Below are positions 6,608-10,465 of a stretch of 10,465 nt of DNA, piece after piece (position 1 is the first letter of the stretch; each line of letters opens with the position of its first letter). A program made the position numbers and the translations under genes. This DNA comes from Alphaproteobacteria bacterium (lineage in GTDB: Bacteria > Pseudomonadota > Alphaproteobacteria > Rickettsiales > UBA998): assembly GCA_021730835.1 (NCBI GenBank), contig JAKFYP010000047.1, forward strand, positions 1 to 10,465. Reading direction: 5' to 3'. The notes beneath the pieces are model-generated. The model saw only the letters and a program-made list of their open reading frames with translations, searched no databases and was not told the DNA's origin.

Positions 6608-6660
6608 TGTAACATTCCGTAACAAACTGTTATTTGTTTTCTGGCGCACCGGTTGTTACA
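6608..6660. promoter_or_regulatory. Cluster of GTAACA/TGTTAC motifs over the lpxC promoter
   Basis: GTAACA occurs at 6609-6614 and 6619-6624, exactly 10 bp apart, one helical turn. The second copy forms TAACA-AAC-TGTTA (6620-6632). The outer TGTAACA (6608-6614) has its exact reverse complement TGTTACA at 6654-6660, over the candidate lpxC -10. Spaced direct repeats with a 10-bp period suit an OmpR-family regulator, but the factor is unknown. Confidence 0.4.
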
Positions 6661-6662
6661 TT
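6634..6662 (+). promoter_or_regulatory. Candidate lpxC promoter
   Basis: TTGTTT (6634-6639), a 17-nt spacer and TACATT (6657-6662) form a sigma70-like promoter with an initiation point expected near 6669. This leaves a leader of about 29 nt before the ATG at 6698. It makes the upstream in-frame TTG at 6653 unlikely as a start, since that would fall inside the promoter. Confidence 0.4.
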
Positions 6663-6697
6663 GTGAGGGTCAAAAACTCCTCATGAGCAGGCAGCCC

Positions 6698-7669
6698 ATG
6701 CAAATCCCCTGTTTTCAGCAAACGATCAGTGCGCCCGTCCAGTGCCGCGGCGTCGGCCTGCATAGCGGCGAAGCGGTCACCATGCGCCTGCTTCCTGCCG
6801 ATGCTGATACGGGTATCCGTTTCCGGCGCACGGATGTTTCCGATAGCACAAAATCCACAATCCGCGCCCGTTATGATGCCGTATGCGATACGCGCCTCGG
6901 CACGACGCTGGCCAATGCTTACGGTGTCAAAATCGCCACGGTCGAGCACCTGATGGCGGCGCTGTGGGGCGCGGGCGTGGATAACCTCCTGATCGAAACA
7001 GACGGCCCGGAAGTGCCGGTGATGGATGGCAGTTCCGCGCCGTTCATGGCATTGCTGGAGCAGGTCGGACTCTATGCGTTACCGGCGCTGCGCAAGGTGA
7101 TCGTGATGGACGACGTGGTAACCGCCAGCGAAGGAAAATCATCTGCGGCGCTGATGCCCGCGCCGGGTTTCATGCTGGATATAGAGATTGACTTTCCGCA
7201 TGCGGCGATTGCCCGCCAGCGTGCCCGCTACGATTTTTCGGAGACGACATTCGCGGAATCCCTTTCCGCTGCCCGCACCTTCGGTTTTGCCGCTGAGGTA
7301 GAACAGTTGCGCGAAATGGGGCTGGCTCGCGGCGGCTCGCTGGAGAACGCCGTTGTTATCGGGGATGACGGTGTGCTTAATGCCGAAGGCCTGCGGTTTG
7401 AAGATGAATTCGTGCGCCATAAGGCACTCGATTGCATCGGCGATTATTTCCTCGCCGGGATGCGCATCATCGGCAATGTGCGTACCAGACGCCCCGGTCA
7501 CGGTATCAATAACAAGCTATTGCATACGCTGTTTTCCACCCCCTCCGCATGGCATATCACGACCGCCGACCGGCTGGCCTCACTGGCGGCCTACGTTACC
7601 CTGCCCGGGCGCGCCGCCATCGGCAACGCGAGCCTGATCGGCGCGGTGATGCTGCCTGATCGTAATTAG
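6698..7669 (+). CDS. lpxC: UDP-3-O-acyl-N-acetylglucosamine deacetylase
   Basis: Zinc metalloamidase that removes the acetyl group from UDP-3-O-acyl-GlcNAc, the committed step of lipid A synthesis, in the cytoplasm. From this start it has 323 residues. The N-terminus reads FQQTISAPVQCRGVGLHSGEAV, the standard LpxC opening. Zinc ligands and catalytic residues line up with E. coli H79, E78, H238, D242, D246 and H265: here Glu83-His84 in ATVEHLMAAL, His241, Asp245 and Asp249 in RHKALDCIGD, and His268 in RPGHGINNKLLH. EVPVMDGSSAPF is also typical. The start at 6698 is preferred because AGCAGG (6686-6691) lies 6 nt upstream. ATG 6683 (GAGG about 14 nt away) is the main alternative, adding 5 residues. 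The gene is followed after 57 nt by bamD. ftsZ, the usual upstream neighbour in this class, is replaced by divergent bamA. Confidence 0.96.
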   Translation: MQIPCFQQTISAPVQCRGVGLHSGEAVTMRLLPADADTGIRFRRTDVSDSTKSTIRARYDAVCDTRLGTTLANAYGVKIATVEHLMAALWGAGVDNLLIETDGPEVPVMDGSSAPFMALLEQVGLYALPALRKVIVMDDVVTASEGKSSAALMPAPGFMLDIEIDFPHAAIARQRARYDFSETTFAESLSAARTFGFAAEVEQLREMGLARGGSLENAVVIGDDGVLNAEGLRFEDEFVRHKALDCIGDYFLAGMRIIGNVRTRRPGHGINNKLLHTLFSTPSAWHITTADRLASLAAYVTLPGRAAIGNASLIGAVMLPDRN

Positions 7670-7690
7670 GCGGCCCAAATTCACTTTTTG

Positions 7691-7720
7691 TTGTACGCTG
7701 CCATCCGGCATTGCTATAAC
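7691..7720 (+). promoter_or_regulatory. Candidate bamD promoter
   Basis: TTGTAC (7691-7696), an 18-nt spacer and TATAAC (7715-7720; 5/6 match to -10) precede bamD. The -10 ends 6 nt before the ATG at 7727, predicting initiation at the start codon itself. A bamD-proximal promoter would let bamD-recN be expressed apart from lpxC. Confidence 0.4.
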
Positions 7721-7726
7721 CCGGTT

Positions 7727-8524
7727 ATGTATTCTCTTCGCCGGTTTTTCTTTCTCCTGCTGCCGTTCGCCGTGCTGGCTTTGGGCGCGTGCTCCAAGGG
7801 CGAGGATGAGGACGAACTGGATGCCCGCCCGGCGGAAGAGCTTTATACCGATGCGCGGGACGCCTTCGCCGAACAAAAATATGAGCGGGCGGTGGAGTTA
7901 TTTGAGGAAGTCGAGCGCCAGCATCCTTACTCCGAATGGGCGCCCCGGGCTGAGGTGATGACTGCCTACGCGCAATACAAAACCCGCAAATACGACGATG
8001 CCGTGCTGACCCTTGAGCGGTTTATCAAGCTGCACCCCGGCAATGAGAGCGTGGCCTATGCCTATTACCTGACGGCGCTGTCGTACTATGAACAGATTTC
8101 CGATGTCGGGCGCGATCAGGGCATGACCCGCAAAGCACGCGAGTCGCTGCGCGAGGTCGTCAGGCGCTATCCCAATACGGAATTCGCCCGCGATGCCCGC
8201 CTCAAGCTCGATCTGACCGAAGATCATCTGGCGGGTAAGGAAATGATGGTCGGGCGCTATTACCTTGAGCGCGATGAATACCTCTCCGCCGCCAACCGCT
8301 TTAATCGCGTGGTGAAAGATTACCAGACGACGAGTCACGTCCCCGAAGCGTTGCACCGGCTGGTCGAGACGTATCTGAAACTGGGCGTGGAAGCGGAAGC
8401 ACGGCGCTATGCGGCGGTGCTGGGGCATAATTTCCCCGGCAGCAAATGGTATCGCTTCAGCTATGCCCTGCTTGAGGGTAAAAAGCAGCCGGAAGAGGAA
8501 AAAACATGGTGGGATGTGTTATGA
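7727..8524 (+). CDS. bamD: Outer membrane assembly lipoprotein BamD
   Basis: Essential lipoprotein of the BAM complex that binds the BamA POTRA domains and recognises barrel substrates at the inner face of the outer membrane. It has 265 residues from this start. The lipoprotein signal has a basic SLRR, a hydrophobic core FFFLLLPFAVLALGA and lipobox LGAC with Cys22. The next residue is Ser, not Asp, consistent with outer-membrane sorting. The mature part is a run of TPR helices: AEELYTDARDAFAEQKYERAVELFEEV, YAQYKTRKYDDAVLTLERFIKLHPG, then FARDARLKLDLTEDHLAGKEMMVGRYYLERDEYLSAANRF, all typical of BamD/YfiO. The upstream in-frame TTG at 7688 would add 13 residues before the signal peptide and is rejected. 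No Shine-Dalgarno is visible before 7727; the gene may be translated from a leaderless mRNA or coupled to lpxC. Confidence 0.95.
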   Translation: MYSLRRFFFLLLPFAVLALGACSKGEDEDELDARPAEELYTDARDAFAEQKYERAVELFEEVERQHPYSEWAPRAEVMTAYAQYKTRKYDDAVLTLERFIKLHPGNESVAYAYYLTALSYYEQISDVGRDQGMTRKARESLREVVRRYPNTEFARDARLKLDLTEDHLAGKEMMVGRYYLERDEYLSAANRFNRVVKDYQTTSHVPEALHRLVETYLKLGVEAEARRYAAVLGHNFPGSKWYRFSYALLEGKKQPEEEKTWWDVL

Positions 8525-8537
8525 TATAGCTAATTAA

Positions 8538-8642
8538 CTTTATGCTTGCGCATAAAGGTAGTGCGCCGCACAGGCGGCGCGCCCGCAGTCGCGGGCGATA
8601 GCCGATTTGATTGATGTGCAGCCACACAAGTAAATCGGCTAT
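8538..8642. repeat. Four tandem perfect hairpins between bamD and recN
   Basis: The intergenic gap is filled by four perfect stem-loops. H1: CTTTATGC (8538-8545) with GCATAAAG (8550-8557), loop TTGC. H2: GCGCCGC (8563-8569) with GCGGCGC (8574-8580), loop ACAG. H3: GCCCGC (8581-8586) with GCGGGC (8591-8596), loop AGTC, abutting H2. H4: ATAGCCGATTT (8598-8608) with AAATCGGCTAT (8632-8642). The 23-nt loop of H4 itself contains TGTG-CAGC-CACA (8615-8626). No T run follows, so this is not a standard intrinsic terminator. It could be a dispersed palindromic repeat, an mRNA-processing or stability element, or a structured leader for recN, whose start lies 15-30 nt downstream. Confidence 0.7.
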
Positions 8643-8671
8643 ACAACTGTCTTGAAATGACAACCGGATCC

Positions 8672-10336
8672 ATGCTCACTCATCTTTCCATCCGTAACAT
8701 CGTCCTGATCGAAAAGGCGGATATCGAATTCAGCCGGGGATTATGCGTGCTCTCCGGCGAGACGGGAGCGGGCAAATCAATCCTGCTCGATGCGCTTGGC
8801 CTTGCGCTGGGCGCTCGCGGTGAGGCGCGGCTGGTGCGTGCCGGGGCAGGGGCGGCAACGGTAAGCGCCACATTTGAAGTGGCCGGATATGCGGCCATTG
8901 CCTCGTTGCTGGGAGAATATGGTATTGAGGCGGAGGATACCCTGTTGCTGCGCCGCCAGCTTACGGAGGACGGTAAATCCCGCGCCTTCATCAATGACCA
9001 GCCGGTTAGCCAGAAAACCATGCAGGCGGTTGGGGCGGCGCTGGTGGAAATCCACGGGCAACACCAGCAGCGCGGGTTGCTGGATGCCGCCTCGCATTGC
9101 ATCCTGCTTGATCGCTACGGCGGTCTGCAAGGAGAGGCGGGCGAGGTGGCGACACGCTGGCAGGCGTGGCGGGCGAAACTCAGGGCGTTATCGGAATTGC
9201 GCGAAGCACTGGAGCGCACGGCCCGGGAGAAGGAATATCTTGAGCATATGCAGGGTGAATTATCGGCGCTGGCTCCGCAACCCGGCGAGGAAGAGGAGTT
9301 GGCGGATAAGCGCATCCGCATGATACAGTCGGAAAAGCTGGCGCAGACCTTAAACGACGTGCTGGGAGAACTGACCCAGCCGCGCCGGGCGGTGGAGATA
9401 TTGCGCGCCGCACAGAACATGCTGTTGCGCTCGACGCTGAAGGATAGCACGCAGTTCGCGCCGGTGATTGACGCGCTGGATAAAGCCTGTGACGGGGCGC
9501 TGGAAGCTGAGCAGGCGCTGGAGGAAATCGGGCAGGGTTGCGCTTACAGCCGCGAGGAGCTGGAGGCGGTGGAGGAGCGGTTGTTTTCACTCAAAGGCGT
9601 GGCGCGGAAATACAATATCACGACCGATGAATTGCCGAATCTTAAACAGCAGGTAAAAGACAAACTTGATATGCTTGCCTCGCAGGAGAAGGCAATTTCA
9701 CGGCTGGAATCCGAAGCGCGTGAGGTGCGGGAAGCTTACCTTCTGGCCGCCGATGCGCTGGCGCAGTCGCGCCGCAAGGTGGCGGTGAAGCTGGAGAAAG
9801 CCCTGCACGCGGAACTGACGCCGCTGAAAATGCAGGCGACGCGTTTTCGGGTGACACATGAGCCGCTCGCCGAAGCGCAATGGCGCGAGTCCGGCATGGA
9901 GCGGATTTTCTTCGAGGTAGCAACCAATAAAGGCGCGTTATTCGGCCCGCTGGAACAGATTGCCTCGGGCGGGGAGTTATCGCGTTTTATGCTGGCGCTG
10001 GCGGTGGTGCTGGCCGATGCAAAAGCCACGCCGGTGATGATTTTCGACGAGATTGATTCAGGCACGGGCGGTGCGGTGGCGGATGCCATCGGCAAGCGGC
10101 TCGAGCGCCTCGGGCAATTCGCGCAAGTGCTGGTGGTCACGCATCTGCCGCAGGTAGCGGCGCGGGGGGCGCGGCATTATTTCATCGAGAAAAAAGAACG
10201 CGCCGGGAACACGCATACCGGCATCTTTGAACTGACCGGCGAAGCGCGGCGCGAGGAACTGGCGCGGATGTTATCGGGCGCTGCGGTCAACGATGCCGCC
10301 CGCCGCGCCGCTGACGCCCTGCTGGGGGTGGGGTAG
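8672..10336 (+). CDS. recN: DNA repair protein RecN
   Basis: SMC-like ATPase recruited to double-strand breaks for recombinational repair. It has 554 residues from this start, nearly identical in length to E. coli RecN (553). The N-terminal head begins LTHLSIRNIVLIEKADIEF and has Walker A GETGAGKS at 29-36, then SRAFINDQPVS and EIHGQHQQRGLLD, which are RecN-specific. Residues about 155-390 are largely charged and helical, forming the two coiled-coil arms. The C-terminal head has the signature SGGELSRFMLAL (from 432), Walker B VMIFDEIDSG (455-464) and VVTHLPQVAARG with the switch His. All ATPase motifs are intact. An ATG at 8657 would add 5 residues (MTTGS); 8672 is preferred because RecN proteins usually begin MLxxLSIR. 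No good ribosome binding site precedes either. It follows bamD as in other alphaproteobacteria, but ligA, often next, is not seen in the remaining 129 bases. Confidence 0.96.
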   Translation: MLTHLSIRNIVLIEKADIEFSRGLCVLSGETGAGKSILLDALGLALGARGEARLVRAGAGAATVSATFEVAGYAAIASLLGEYGIEAEDTLLLRRQLTEDGKSRAFINDQPVSQKTMQAVGAALVEIHGQHQQRGLLDAASHCILLDRYGGLQGEAGEVATRWQAWRAKLRALSELREALERTAREKEYLEHMQGELSALAPQPGEEEELADKRIRMIQSEKLAQTLNDVLGELTQPRRAVEILRAAQNMLLRSTLKDSTQFAPVIDALDKACDGALEAEQALEEIGQGCAYSREELEAVEERLFSLKGVARKYNITTDELPNLKQQVKDKLDMLASQEKAISRLESEAREVREAYLLAADALAQSRRKVAVKLEKALHAELTPLKMQATRFRVTHEPLAEAQWRESGMERIFFEVATNKGALFGPLEQIASGGELSRFMLALAVVLADAKATPVMIFDEIDSGTGGAVADAIGKRLERLGQFAQVLVVTHLPQVAARGARHYFIEKKERAGNTHTGIFELTGEARREELARMLSGAAVNDAARRAADALLGVG

Positions 10337-10339
10337 GGT

Positions 10340-10351
10340 GGGCTATTAACC
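10340..10351. repeat. Possible terminal repeat of a mobile element after recN
   Basis: GGGCTATTAACC lies 3 bases after the recN stop and overlaps the stop codon of the minus-strand frame. If that frame is a transposase, this position suits one end of an insertion sequence. The partner end is outside the window, so this is a conjecture. Confidence 0.2.
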
Positions 10352-10465
10352 TATAGTATTTCCGAATCAAAATAAGGGGCTGGCCTAGATAAGCCAAATG
10401 GCTTAGGTAGGTCAGATGAGAAGAAGACGTTGTAGAATAAATGGATACAAGCAAGGGCGAGGTCT
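10351..10465 (-). CDS. Possible C-terminal end of a minus-strand gene, perhaps a transposase (partial)
   Basis: On the minus strand a frame is open from the window edge to a TAG at 10353-10351, giving 37 residues (DLALACIHLFYNVF, then SSDLPKPFGLSRP, ending FDSEIL). The hydrophobic ALACIHLF segment recalls the C-terminal ends of IS5-like DDE transposases (pattern LAxxHLAxI), but this is a weak resemblance over few residues. The base composition is less GC-rich than recN, and the frame converges with recN 14 bases after its stop. A plus-strand alternative starts at ATG 10416 and reads RRRRCRINGYKQGRG to the window end. With so little sequence, either or neither could be real. Confidence 0.3.
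   Translation of the reverse strand, partial: DLALACIHLFYNVFFSSDLPKPFGLSRPAPYFDSEIL
10380..10415. repeat. Long imperfect hairpin downstream of recN
   Basis: CTGGCCTA-GA-TAAGCC (10380-10395) pairs with GGCTTA-GG-TAGGTCAG (10400-10415) around an AAAT loop: 14 pairs including one G-T wobble, with one 2-by-2 internal mismatch. On the minus strand the stem is followed by CCCCTTATTTTGATT, moderately T-rich, so it could terminate a minus-strand transcript. On the plus strand an ATG follows directly. It could also be a subterminal hairpin of a transposable element. Confidence 0.5.

Noticed and set aside
6653..6697. TTG start for lpxC at 6653
   Set aside because: It lies inside the candidate promoter, has no ribosome binding site, and adds residues absent from LpxC proteins.
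8542..8601. Short Arg-rich frame of 19 codons in the bamD-recN gap
   Set aside because: No ribosome binding site, and its codons are dictated by the perfect hairpins there; the base-pairing explains the sequence better than a peptide does.
8657..8671. recN start at ATG 8657
   Set aside because: Adds MTTGS ahead of the usual MLxxLSIR opening and has no ribosome binding site; kept only as an alternative.
10416..10465. Plus-strand frame from ATG 10416 to the window edge
   Set aside because: Only 16 complete codons, Arg-rich, and no family recognised; cannot be supported without more sequence.
1..10465. CRISPR array, tRNA or rRNA genes, complete insertion sequence
   Set aside because: No regularly spaced repeats, cloverleaf or rRNA motifs, or complete transposase with paired ends were found on reading both strands.

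Overview
The window looks like chromosomal DNA of an alphaproteobacterium. It has moderately high GC, and the run lpxC-bamD-recN is the gene order usually seen in that class, normally between ftsZ and ligA. The exact lineage cannot be fixed from the sequence. All identifiable genes are intact housekeeping or envelope genes. No complete mobile element, CRISPR array, rRNA or tRNA was seen.

Layout: positions 1-236 are non-coding and hold a G/C-rich palindromic repeat-like block followed by an AT-rich segment. A small PhnB-like VOC protein (339-794, +) converges with a secreted proline-rich protein (861-1487, -) across a GC-rich hairpin. Divergent from the latter is an OmpR/KdpE-type response regulator (1661-2398, +). 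Then come tryptophanyl-tRNA synthetase trpS (2474-3466, +) and, overlapping its stop by one base, a membrane protein with a surface-antigen-like C-terminal domain (3466-4137, +). bamA (4142-6442, -) converges on that pair with only 4 bases between stop codons. It is transcribed divergently from lpxC (6698-7669, +), bamD (7727-8524, +) and recN (8672-10336, +). The last 129 bases differ in composition. They hold a long imperfect hairpin and the possible C-terminal end of a gene on the minus strand, perhaps a transposase.

How the genes fit together: bamA and bamD encode the two core subunits of the outer-membrane beta-barrel assembly machine. lpxC encodes the committed step of lipid A synthesis. 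These three lie within 4.4 kb, so the region from 4142 to 8524 is an outer-membrane biogenesis block. recN is a DNA double-strand-break repair gene carried along in the conserved order. trpS is unrelated housekeeping.

Points most worth a second look: a run of four perfect hairpins filling the bamD-recN gap (8538-8642); the placement of bamA next to lpxC rather than in an rseP-bamA-skp-lpxD operon; repeated GTAACA-type motifs over the lpxC promoter; two genes (trpS, bamD) whose start codon lies exactly 6 nt after a -10-like hexamer with no ribosome binding site, suggesting leaderless mRNAs; and the hairpin and foreign-looking tail after recN. I did not find convincing evidence of a wholly new multi-gene system.
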